Of a stretch of DNA of 8,287 nt, positions 1-6,637 are shown one piece after another. The position numbers and the translations under genes are program-made. Origin of the DNA: SHLJ01 sp041618535 (GTDB lineage: Bacteria; Bacteroidota; Bacteroidia; Flavobacteriales; Flavobacteriaceae); assembly GCA_041618535.1 (NCBI GenBank), contig JBFKFP010000129.1:1-8287 (forward strand), given 5' to 3'. The notes beneath the pieces were generated by a model, which was not told where the DNA came from, ran no database searches, and saw nothing but the letters and a program-made list of their open reading frames with translations. The number at the start of each line of letters is the position of its first letter. Position 1 is the first letter of the stretch.

Positions 1-219
1 ATCCATCCCAATCTTACCCTTTACGGGGAATTTTACACGATCGACGTCGATCTAAAGGATGGCTACAACGAAATTCATTTCCTGGCCCTGAACGAGGGAC
101 TATCCAGGCCCAATACGGCTCAGCTGAAGGTTATTGACGAAAACGGCATGGTTATAGCCTCCAACCGATGGTTGATCACGACAGGTTTCAAAGCGAGCCT
201 GGTAGTATACCGTGAATAG
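1..219 (+). CDS. 3' end of an unrecognised protein (partial, start outside window)
   Basis: Frame 1 is open from the first base to the TAG at 217-219, giving 72 C-terminal residues. The peptide alternates short beta-strand-like stretches and turns (for example LKDGYNEIHFLALNEG, then SNRWLITTGFKASLVVYRE) and ends without a membrane segment or a T9SS-type tail. It looks like the last strands of a beta-sandwich domain of a larger exported or cell-surface protein, but I do not recognise the family and assign no function. The gene converges on the TonB receptor gene with only 19 bp between the two stops. Coding is well supported by the clean frame and protein-like composition; identity is unknown. 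Confidence 0.7.
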   Translation: MHPNLTLYGEFYTIDVDLKDGYNEIHFLALNEGLSRPNTAQLKVIDENGMVIASNRWLITTGFKASLVVYRE

Positions 220-238
220 TTAATTATCCTCTGAAAAT

Positions 239-2758
239 TCAGAAGTAAACCCTGAAGACCGCATTCGGAGTGATCCCCAATGAACGCTGCACAGATTCAT
301 TGACAGATTCACCATCTATCCTGTAGAAGTTATTGATAGAGTTTTCCTTATCCAGTATATTCCACACCGAGACGCCCACTTTTGCCTTTGCATGCGCCCC
401 CATTTTAAGATCGTACATGGCAGATGCATCCAACCTGAGGTAGTCATCGAGGTCTTCCTGGTTAGTGGGACCAAAGTTAATGTCTTCGTCCACGATCTCC
501 AGATCCTGAACGGGCCTGGTTGTGGGTTTGCCTGAATGCCAGTTTACCCCGGCCGCCAGTTGAAGGTCATTCCATTTCCATGAAAACCCGGCGGTTAGCG
601 CATGGTTAATATCATAGTTACTTCGGAAGGGATCGGGCTCAAGGGTTTCGAAGGTGTATTTGTTGTCCATCAGCGAATAACTGACCCAGATGCTCAAATC
701 ACGGAATTGTTTCCGGAATAAAAGATCAAGTCCGGCAACCTCGTATGAGCCAGCGGTTTTTGTGAATTCATACTGGTTCTGAAATCCCTGGCTTTGTGCA
801 GTGATACCGTCTATTTCTTTATAATAACCCACAGCATCAATCAGCCATCCGTCGCGCTCGAACATCAGTCCTGTGGAAAGCTGTTTCGACTGTAAGACCG
901 GTATTTCCTGTTCATCAGACAACTGCCACCGTCTTTTTTCTATTCCGAGGAAGTCATTTTGAAAATTGATGACCTGTGAGGTATTCTGATGCTTCATCTC
1001 ACCCTTAATTTCGAAGGTGAAAAAGTCGAGGAAGCGCTGACTAAAAGTCAGGCGCGGCTCGACGAGCGATTTTCTGAACTTATCGATAAAGGTATATCGC
1101 CCTCCAACCCGGAGATGAGTATCCCCGCCATTCCCTTTCCAGTCCAGTTGGACAAAGCCCGCATGGGTACGGACAACCTCAGAGATCAACAGCCTGAACA
1201 AGGGATTGTCAACATCATCAAGGTTAGTCACCTCGGTTTCAACAAAATGATAGCCACCTTTAATATTTATAACAGGATTCAAATTATGAGTGGTATAAAG
1301 CTTGGCACTGGTTTCGGATACTTTATTTTCCTGCAGAAAGCGCTGCGAATCGAGAACGTTGACATTAATCGCCTTCAATTTGTAGTCGGTTTCAAAAACT
1401 TCAAGGTCGGTCTGCCATTTATCGCTCCATCTCCGCTTATACGCAATTCCGCCGGCTATACTATTCTGATCGAGTGAGCTGGTCCTCGAGCTTGTCATCT
1501 CGTTTAACTGGGCAGATTCTGTAAACTTCAATTCGTTGGCCACCATTATAAAATTCAACCTGAGCTCATCTTTTTCACTTATCCGGGAAAGCCATCTCAA
1601 CGAAGTATCGTAGAAATCGAAAGTCTTATCAGAATTGATCACATTGGCCTGGTTAGCTGCAACTTCTGTATCCTGCTCGATCCGGTCGAAGAAGCGATCA
1701 TATGTCGGGGTCTCAACAAGGTCACTTATGGCTTTCCTGGCAGCCAGCTGAAAAGATGAGGATCGCCCGACAGGGACATCGACAAATGCATTAAAATCAA
1801 TAAGATTCAATCCAACAACCGCTTTAAAATCGTTGTTTATATCCCGGCTTGTCAGCATCGAGATACTGCCGGACACACCGTCTGTCAGGCTTGCCTCCGT
1901 GCCGTTCTTAGTAAGCAATACTTTATCCGTGATCCGTGGATTATACATAGAGATCAAACCAAAGAAATGACCGCTCTGGTACATCTTGATCCCATCCCAC
2001 AGAATGAGGTTCTGGTCGTGAGTGCCTCCCCTGATATTGATATTTGAAACGGTTTCGTTCACACTCATTATTCCAGGAAAAGCCTGAACAGACTGTAAAA
2101 CATCGGCATCTATAAGACCGGGAAGCATTTTGTACTTGGGGATATTCAATACAAAATCACCGCTGTTCAATTTATCAACGCCCGGAACGATATAGTTAGA
2201 AATAACCACCTCCTCCAGGGCCTCCCAATAAGGCATCAAGAAGATATCTCCACAGGCATCCATTTTAAAATCGGAAGCCTGTTTCGCGATGGTCTTGTAA
2301 CCTAGATGACGAACGGTAATATTCTCATCAGGAGATATCACCCTGATCCTGAAGAATCCATTGTCGTCTGAAACCGAAGAGTTTGAGCCGGCCATGATGG
2401 TCGCAGAGGTAAGCACCGTCTGTGTCTCCTGGTCCTTTAAATATCCGCATAAAATTAGTTCATCGGGTCTCTTAACGAGGATGACCAGGTCTGAGATCTG
2501 CTCGAACTCCAATCCTGTCAGCTCGGTGAGCTCAGTAAGGATTTCATCAATTGTGAGATCTTTCTTTGGGGGCGATATCCTGATCCCCTGTACATTATCT
2601 AATGCATAGTTGAATTCTACCCCGTAATCTTTCTGAAGCTGTCTCAGCAATTTAACAAGGGGCACAGGGCTATCCTCCTGTTGTGCTCCTGACTCCTGTA
2701 CCGGACAAAGGAATAATAACAGGAAAAAAAGTAAAATTCTAACGGTCTTTATTACCAT
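239..2758 (-). CDS. TonB-dependent outer-membrane receptor with N-terminal STN signalling domain (FecA-like transducer)
   Basis: This 839-residue protein is an outer-membrane active transporter that also signals. A signal peptide covers residues 1-25 (hydrophobic core ILLFFLLLFL, likely cleavage SGA/QQ). Residues about 32-98 form an STN (secretin/TonB short N-terminal) domain, the periplasmic part that contacts FecR in transducing receptors. Residues about 102-172 look like a carboxypeptidase-regulatory-like beta-sandwich, common in Bacteroidota receptors. The plug is at about 205-305, with NIRGGTHDQNLILWDG near 241-256. The rest is the 22-strand-type barrel, ending in an aromatic residue (FRVYF). 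Its ATG lies 20 bp inside the end of fecR, so translation is probably coupled. No SusD gene follows, so this is not a classic SusC/SusD pair. The substrate (siderophore, glycan, peptide or other) cannot be told from the sequence. The family assignment is firm. Confidence 0.95.
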   Translation of the reverse strand: MVIKTVRILLFFLLLFLCPVQESGAQQEDSPVPLVKLLRQLQKDYGVEFNYALDNVQGIRISPPKKDLTIDEILTELTELTGLEFEQISDLVILVKRPDELILCGYLKDQETQTVLTSATIMAGSNSSVSDDNGFFRIRVISPDENITVRHLGYKTIAKQASDFKMDACGDIFLMPYWEALEEVVISNYIVPGVDKLNSGDFVLNIPKYKMLPGLIDADVLQSVQAFPGIMSVNETVSNINIRGGTHDQNLILWDGIKMYQSGHFFGLISMYNPRITDKVLLTKNGTEASLTDGVSGSISMLTSRDINNDFKAVVGLNLIDFNAFVDVPVGRSSSFQLAARKAISDLVETPTYDRFFDRIEQDTEVAANQANVINSDKTFDFYDTSLRWLSRISEKDELRLNFIMVANELKFTESAQLNEMTSSRTSSLDQNSIAGGIAYKRRWSDKWQTDLEVFETDYKLKAINVNVLDSQRFLQENKVSETSAKLYTTHNLNPVINIKGGYHFVETEVTNLDDVDNPLFRLLISEVVRTHAGFVQLDWKGNGGDTHLRVGGRYTFIDKFRKSLVEPRLTFSQRFLDFFTFEIKGEMKHQNTSQVINFQNDFLGIEKRRWQLSDEQEIPVLQSKQLSTGLMFERDGWLIDAVGYYKEIDGITAQSQGFQNQYEFTKTAGSYEVAGLDLLFRKQFRDLSIWVSYSLMDNKYTFETLEPDPFRSNYDINHALTAGFSWKWNDLQLAAGVNWHSGKPTTRPVQDLEIVDEDINFGPTNQEDLDDYLRLDASAMYDLKMGAHAKAKVGVSVWNILDKENSINNFYRIDGESVNESVQRSLGITPNAVFRVYF

Positions 2759-3650
2759 GAATCTGAAGAGTTGAACCGTTCAATTCATAGGTAAGGTTCA
2801 TGGGGGTTGTTATTTCTATTATCGCTTTTTCAATATCATCATGTGTGAATCTTCCCGTAAAAATCCTTTCGGAATCAACCTTGTCGAGCTTGAGATCAAG
2901 ACCAAACTGTCGCCCCAGCTCTTCCAGTACCTCTCCCAGGGGAACATCATCGAAGCGGCTGTAATTCCCGATCCAGGTCGGCATTAAATCTTCTGTTGCG
3001 CCAAGGGATAGTTTATTGTTTACGATGCGCAGCGTTCTTCCTGCAGGCAGCCTCTCCTCAAGGGTATCATTTGAGACGCTGACCATTCCTTCATAACATC
3101 TAACCTCGAAGTAACGCTTACGTATTTTAACATTGAACTGTGTTCCGAGTACCGAAATAACGCCATCTGAAGTCACCACGTCAAAAGTCTTTCCTTTAGA
3201 CACCTTAAAGTAGGCTTCACCATCAAGGTTCAGGGAACGATTGCTTTCCCATGATCCTTCATTATATTCAATATTTGATAAGGCATTGAGGCGAATCTCT
3301 GAATTATCGGGCAATATGACAAGGGTTTTTTCACCGGATGATGTAGCGACTTCAATATTAGCCGAATCGAATAAGGTGAAATATAATCCCAATCCTATCA
3401 CGAGCACAGCAGCAGCCCGAAGCCAAACAGGCATTCTGATCACGCGGCCACCAGACTGTTCTCCGGCATTGTAGCGTTCCTTGAACGTTCTGAAATCGGA
3501 GACTGAGCTATGATACCCGGCCTTAAAAGCACTGGCAGATTCAAGAATTTCCAAATTTTTGGCATAATCCTCTCTTTGCTTAAATGCCTGCATCTCGGCC
3601 TCATCGAGCCCGCCGTTCAACCATTTATATAACAAGTCATCTTGCTTCAT
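2739..3650 (-). CDS. FecR-family anti-sigma factor (transmembrane sigma regulator)
   Basis: This 303-residue inner-membrane protein holds the ECF sigma factor and passes on the signal from the receptor. Residues 1-70 form the cytoplasmic sigma-binding part (start MKQDDLLYKWLNGGLDEAE, typical of Bacteroidota FecR proteins). One membrane helix lies at about 74-94 (VWLRAAAVLVIGLGLYF). The periplasmic FecR domain spans about 100-200, with the typical stretches LPDNSEIRLNALSNIEY, GEAYFKV and VLGTQFNV. Residues about 230-300 form a C-terminal DUF4974-type, STN-like domain. Length is normal for the family. It starts 48 bp after the sigma gene and its last 20 bp overlap the receptor start, so the three genes probably form one operon. 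Whether it acts only as an inhibitor or also as a sigma activator, as E. coli FecR does, cannot be judged. Confidence 0.94.
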   Translation of the reverse strand: MKQDDLLYKWLNGGLDEAEMQAFKQREDYAKNLEILESASAFKAGYHSSVSDFRTFKERYNAGEQSGGRVIRMPVWLRAAAVLVIGLGLYFTLFDSANIEVATSSGEKTLVILPDNSEIRLNALSNIEYNEGSWESNRSLNLDGEAYFKVSKGKTFDVVTSDGVISVLGTQFNVKIRKRYFEVRCYEGMVSVSNDTLEERLPAGRTLRIVNNKLSLGATEDLMPTWIGNYSRFDDVPLGEVLEELGRQFGLDLKLDKVDSERIFTGRFTHDDIEKAIIEITTPMNLTYELNGSTLQIHGNKDR

Positions 3651-3698
3651 CTACATTCCTGTTTGCCAATATAACAACTCAACAATCAAAATTCCTGA

Positions 3699-4223
3699 TC
3701 ATTTTAATTTAAATCCCTCCAACTCCTCTTTCAACAGGGTAAAAGCTGAATAAATCCGGTATTCAACAACTTTCCTTGTCACTCCGAGGATCTCGGCTAT
3801 CTCCTGGTGCTTTTTACCTTCAACTTTATTCATCAGGAATGCCACCCTCTGTTCTTCGCTTAATTTGGCCAATGCTGCCTTATATTGATCAAAGTATTCC
3901 TTACTTCTTAAAATGTACTCCGGATTTTCTTCTGTCTTCGATCTTACCGGTTGGGAACGATAATTTAAAACCACCTTTTCATGCTTGGCCTCGTTTAGCA
4001 TCAGATTATTGGCAACTGTAAATAGAAAAGAACGGGCTTTTTCAAAGGTGACCGATTTACATTTGTCCCATAGTTTGATAAAGGCTTCCTGCACCTTGTC
4101 GTCGGGATTATAACGGCCCCCATATTTATAATACAGGAAATCATGAAGCGATTTCGAATGCTCTTTATATACCTGTTCGAAAATTGCCTCAGCACAAATG
4201 TTATCCGAATGGTCTTTGGTCAA
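3699..4223 (-). CDS. ECF RNA polymerase sigma factor, FecI-like (probable TTG start)
   Basis: From the TTG at 4223 the product has 174 residues, normal for an ECF sigma factor. Sigma region 2 spans about residues 12-80 (DDKVQEAFIKLWDK near 41-54, then ARSFLFTVANNLMLNEAKH). Region 4 spans about 118-168, with the helix-turn-helix KHQEIAEILGVTRKVVEYRIY. The open frame runs back to an ATG at 4358, which would give 219 residues. That extra N-terminus (Lys/Phe/Ile-rich, from AT-rich intergenic DNA) is not sigma-like and would overlap the divergent lipoprotein start, so I prefer TTG. No ATG lies between 4337 and the region 2 coding sequence. By family knowledge it is held by the adjacent FecR and directs transcription of the receptor operon. 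Function is firm; the exact start is moderate. Confidence 0.92.
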   Translation of the reverse strand: MTKDHSDNICAEAIFEQVYKEHSKSLHDFLYYKYGGRYNPDDKVQEAFIKLWDKCKSVTFEKARSFLFTVANNLMLNEAKHEKVVLNYRSQPVRSKTEENPEYILRSKEYFDQYKAALAKLSEEQRVAFLMNKVEGKKHQEIAEILGVTRKVVEYRIYSAFTLLKEELEGFKLK

Positions 4224-4248
4224 TTGCTGATGATGAATTGTTAAATGT

Positions 4249-4267
4249 AAATTAAAAAATTTAATTT
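4249..4267. repeat. AT-only inverted repeat in the divergent promoter region
   Basis: Eight-base arms AAATTAAA and TTTAATTT flank a 3-base AAA spacer with no mismatch in the arms. It overlaps the upstream side of the minus-strand -7 candidate and lies 25 bp upstream of the plus-strand -33 candidate. It could be an operator, an UP-element-like A/T tract, or chance in low-complexity DNA. Confidence 0.45.
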
Positions 4268-4291
4268 TTTTCAGGAAATGATTAATGTCAG

Positions 4292-4321
4292 TTGTTATCT
4301 TGATAAACACATATAGTTTAT
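4292..4321 (+). promoter_or_regulatory. Candidate Bacteroidota-type promoter for the lipoprotein genes
   Basis: TTG at 4292-4294 is followed after 19 bp by TAGTTTAT at 4314-4321. The spacing fits the Bacteroidota -33/-7 pattern (TTG, about 19 bp, TAnnTTTG), but the last two -7 bases deviate. A transcript would start about 13-15 bases before the ATG at 4342. The match is weak and the surrounding DNA is AT-rich. Confidence 0.3.
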
Positions 4322-4341
4322 TCCCTGTTAATTCCATAAAC

Positions 4342-6123
4342 ATGAAAAAAACAATCACTTATCTATTCTTAACCTTATTAACCTTAAGCACTGTGCTAAC
4401 CTCATGCCGGGATGAAGAAGTTGAATTTGTTCAGGCACCATCTGAAGAAACTCTGGCAGCTAATTCATTGGTTGCTTCCCTCATGCAACGAACTGCGACC
4501 AATGATGGCTCATTCGATAACATCCTCGACGGTGCAAGCTGTTTTAATATTCAATTCCCCGTAACCGTAATTGTAAACGGAGAGGAGATCTTGGTTGAAT
4601 CTGAATCCGATCTGGATACAGTTGAGGACATCATCGACGAATTTGATGATGATAACGATGAGATCGTCATACAATTCCCCATCGTCATCATCCTGGCCGA
4701 TTTCACGCAAATAACCGTGAGCAGTGAAGCCGAGCTTGAGGATTTTGCAGATGACTGCGGCGAGGAGAATGCACCTGACGATGATATAGAGTGCATAGAT
4801 TTCCAATATCCTATTACCGCATCAATCTTTAATACCAATAATGAATTGATACAGTCTGTTACCATTACCAATGATGAGCAGATGTATGACTTCATCGATG
4901 ATCTGGACGATGGTTTGATCGTGACCATTAATTTCCCGATTAACGTAATACTATTTGACGGAACTAATCTGTCTATAACCTCCTTGAGTGAATTGCAGGC
5001 CATAATTCAAAATGCCGAAGACGATTGTGATGAGGATGACGACAACGATTTTGATGACGACGACTGCAACTACTGTTCAACCGATGCGCTGACCGATCTG
5101 CTAACCGGCTGCTCAGACTGGATGATTGACAAGCTTGAGCGTAACAATATCGATCTGGAAGATACATACGTTGGATACCTGTTCAACTTCTCATCAGACG
5201 GTAGCCTTACCGTGGATTACAGCGGGACAAGTTCAACAGGAACATGGTCTGCTTCGGGAAGTGGCAACAACATCACGGTCAGTATAAATATCCCCGATCT
5301 TCCGGAGTGCAACGACGACTGGTTACTTCACGAGATAGAGAGCTATGGTGAATACCAGGTTGACCTGAGGAAGGGTGATGACAGGCTGAGGTACGAGAGT
5401 GACTGTTCTAACGCCGGTGGCGGCAGCATTGATGACTCTGCGCTTGTAGCCGCACTTACCACTGGCGACTGGTATGTTACTTACTTTTTTGACGATGTAG
5501 AAGAAACTTCGAATTACGCCGACTTTGTTTTCAACTTTGCATCTGACGGAACCGCAACGGCAACAGATTCTGCAGGTACGACAAATGGTTATTGGTCTAC
5601 TTCCGCAGGAGATGAAACCGAATTGGAATTAAATCTCAATTTCGGACTAACTGTACCTCTGGACGACCTGGCAGAAGACTGGGATGTACTGGAAGTAACC
5701 AATGACATCATCAGGCTGAAAGACTTAAGTGGTGGTGACGGGTCAACAGATTTCCTGACCTTTGAGCGCACTCTTGGTGGTGGTGGCGGCGGAAATGACC
5801 TGTCTGCTGTTCTTTCAGACGGAACCTGGATAGTTGGCTCTTACACAGACGACGGATTTGATGAGACCGCAGATTACACAGGATACGAGCTAGATTTCAA
5901 TCCTGCAGGGACTGTTGTTGCCGATAACGGAACGCCTATTAACGGGACCTGGGCAGTATTGAACTCGGGTAATATCCTGGCGCTTGACTTTGGAACGGGT
6001 ATCCCGTTTGACGAGTTCAACGACGACTGGGATGTTCTTTCCGTGTCAGACACACAGGTGGTCCTCCAGGATGTGAGCGGAGGCGGTGGAGGCACCGATG
6101 TATTAACCCTTCAGAAATTATAA
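4342..6123 (+). CDS. Large multidomain lipoprotein with four short repeats and three tandem lipocalin-like domains
   Basis: The 593-residue product has a lipoprotein signal peptide (residues 1-21, lipobox LTSC, lipidated Cys22). RDEE follows the cysteine, an acidic stretch like the Bacteroidota lipoprotein export signal, so it may face outward. Residues 67-225 hold four repeats centred on QFPV, QFPI, QYPI and NFPI. Residues 226-257 are Asp-rich with four cysteines. Three similar beta-rich domains follow at about 246-355, 365-478 and 485-593. Domains 2 and 3 share a GxW opening and a DDWDVL-like motif, and end in an SGG, TD pattern. Gly-rich linkers separate the domains. I chose the ATG at 4342 because it opens the signal peptide directly; an in-frame ATG at 4285 would add 19 residues and bury it. 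Similar modules occur in uncharacterised flavobacterial proteins. No function is known to me; surface binding or a structural role is only inference. Confidence 0.9.
   Translation: MKKTITYLFLTLLTLSTVLTSCRDEEVEFVQAPSEETLAANSLVASLMQRTATNDGSFDNILDGASCFNIQFPVTVIVNGEEILVESESDLDTVEDIIDEFDDDNDEIVIQFPIVIILADFTQITVSSEAELEDFADDCGEENAPDDDIECIDFQYPITASIFNTNNELIQSVTITNDEQMYDFIDDLDDGLIVTINFPINVILFDGTNLSITSLSELQAIIQNAEDDCDEDDDNDFDDDDCNYCSTDALTDLLTGCSDWMIDKLERNNIDLEDTYVGYLFNFSSDGSLTVDYSGTSSTGTWSASGSGNNITVSINIPDLPECNDDWLLHEIESYGEYQVDLRKGDDRLRYESDCSNAGGGSIDDSALVAALTTGDWYVTYFFDDVEETSNYADFVFNFASDGTATATDSAGTTNGYWSTSAGDETELELNLNFGLTVPLDDLAEDWDVLEVTNDIIRLKDLSGGDGSTDFLTFERTLGGGGGGNDLSAVLSDGTWIVGSYTDDGFDETADYTGYELDFNPAGTVVADNGTPINGTWAVLNSGNILALDFGTGIPFDEFNDDWDVLSVSDTQVVLQDVSGGGGGTDVLTLQKL
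4540..5016 (+). repeat. Four tandem FP[VI]-centred protein repeats inside the large lipoprotein
   Basis: Units begin near residues 67, 107, 151 and 192, each about 34-38 residues long. Each has a beta strand with [QN][FY]P[IV] and a hydrophobic run, a short turn (NGEE, ADFT, NTNN, DGTN), a second strand rich in I, T, V and S, then an acidic helix such as SELQAIIQNAEDD or AELEDFADD. Units 1 and 3 begin at a cysteine (C67, C151). Units 2 and 4 share FPI[VN]VIL followed by [TS]..SEL or AEL. An alternating ABAB pattern suggests duplication of a pair. Confidence 0.75.
5077..5406 (+). repeat. Lipocalin-like domain copy 1 (most divergent)
   Basis: Residues about 246-355 of the large lipoprotein. 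It keeps the shared layout: SDWMIDK opening, VGYLFNFSSDGSLT, TGTWSAS, and NDDWLLHEI. The conserved SGG/TD ending is replaced by KGDDRLRYES. It carries C257, C323 and C355, whereas copies 2 and 3 have no cysteine, so it may be disulfide-stabilised. Confidence 0.65.
5434..5775 (+). repeat. Lipocalin-like domain copy 2
   Basis: Residues about 365-478. Landmarks in order are GDWYVTYFFDD, ET, FVFNFASDGTATAT, NGYWSTS, EDWDVLEV, IIRLKDLSGG and TDFLTFER. They line up one-to-one with copy 3 and with the small lipoprotein. A Gly run (residues 479-484) links it to copy 3. Confidence 0.8.
5794..6120 (+). repeat. Lipocalin-like domain copy 3
   Basis: Residues about 485-593, reaching the C-terminus. Landmarks are GTWIVGSYTDD, DET, YTGYELDFNPAGTV, NGTWAVL, NDDWDVLSV, VVLQDVSGG and TDVLTLQKL. 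Its ending pattern is the same as in copy 2 and the small lipoprotein, so these three are probably the closest copies. Confidence 0.8.
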
Positions 6124-6151
6124 TTAAATATAACCCCTAATAATTACTAAG

Positions 6152-6637
6152 ATGAAATTAAAATTTGCAGCCCATTTGATCCTCGCATTAAGCTTTATGG
6201 CATTCCTCGGATGTTCAAGTGGTGATGACCCCGCCCCAAACACAAATAATAACAACAACAACGCTGCCGAGATCTCTCAGATCGAGAACGAGGTGGAGGC
6301 CGGGACCTGGGTCATTACACTGTATATAGACTCCGGTCAGGACGAGACCAATCATTTCAATGGCTATGAATTCACTTTCAATGCCAATGGTTCACTTATG
6401 GCAAGCAATGGCAGTACAAATGTGAGTGGAAGCTGGTCTGTGACCGACAGCAGCAACAGCGGTGATGACAGTCCGGACGATGATATCGACTTTAACATCG
6501 CTTTCTCATCTCCACCGGATTTTGCCGAACTTACCGATGATTGGGATATTGTCCAGCATAGCAGTACACGTATAGAACTTATCGATATCAGCGGAGGGAA
6601 CGGAGGTACCGATAACCTGGTGTTTGAGAAAAATTAA
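6152..6637 (+). CDS. Small lipoprotein with a single lipocalin-like domain, paralogous to the preceding gene's C-terminal domains
   Basis: The 161-residue product has a lipoprotein signal peptide (lipobox FLGC, lipidated Cys21) followed by SSGDD, an acidic post-cysteine stretch fitting outward export, then an Asn-rich linker (residues 30-37). Residues about 40-161 form one beta-rich domain with GTWVITLYIDSG, DET, FNGYEFTFNANGSLMAS, SGSWSVT, TDDWDI, IELIDISGGN and TDNLVFEKN. These match domains 2 and 3 of the preceding lipoprotein in order and spacing. The gap between the genes is 28 bp, so they are probably co-transcribed. It resembles short flavobacterial proteins usually left as hypothetical or 'lipocalin family'. 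It could bind a ligand in a barrel, but no binding residues can be named. The start is supported by the signal peptide. Confidence 0.9.
   Translation: MKLKFAAHLILALSFMAFLGCSSGDDPAPNTNNNNNNAAEISQIENEVEAGTWVITLYIDSGQDETNHFNGYEFTFNANGSLMASNGSTNVSGSWSVTDSSNSGDDSPDDDIDFNIAFSSPPDFAELTDDWDIVQHSSTRIELIDISGGNGGTDNLVFEKN

Larger units (their letters stand above)
4224..4341. promoter_or_regulatory. Divergent intergenic promoter region between sigma factor and lipoprotein genes
   Basis: These 118 bp separate two divergent genes and must hold promoters for both. The stretch is markedly AT-rich, with an A/T tract and inverted repeat near its centre. On the minus strand, TACATTTA (4249 down to 4242) matches seven of eight positions of the Bacteroidota -7 consensus (TAnnTTTG, counting the two n positions), 18 bp before the proposed TTG start. 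I see no matching -33 TTG upstream, as might be expected for an ECF-dependent or alternative promoter. The plus-strand candidate is listed separately. Confidence 0.6.

Noticed and set aside
231..242. CTGAA-AA-TTCAG palindrome at the convergent gene ends, as a possible bidirectional terminator
   Set aside because: The loop would be only two bases, the stem is five pairs, and no T-run flanks it on either side.
989..1477. A 162-codon plus-strand open frame opposite the TonB receptor gene
   Set aside because: It lies wholly within the receptor coding sequence on the other strand. It has no recognisable domain or signal and no promoter or leader. The receptor reading is unambiguous here.
4285..4341. 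Upstream ATG that would add 19 residues to the large lipoprotein
   Set aside because: The extension would place residues before a textbook lipoprotein signal peptide that starts at 4342, and it covers the probable promoter.
4551..5167. Several minus-strand open frames opposite the large lipoprotein, rich in Ser
   Set aside because: They mirror the Asp-rich (GAT/GAC) plus-strand codons, which read as ATC/GTC and shifted Ser codons on the other strand. None has a domain or start context.
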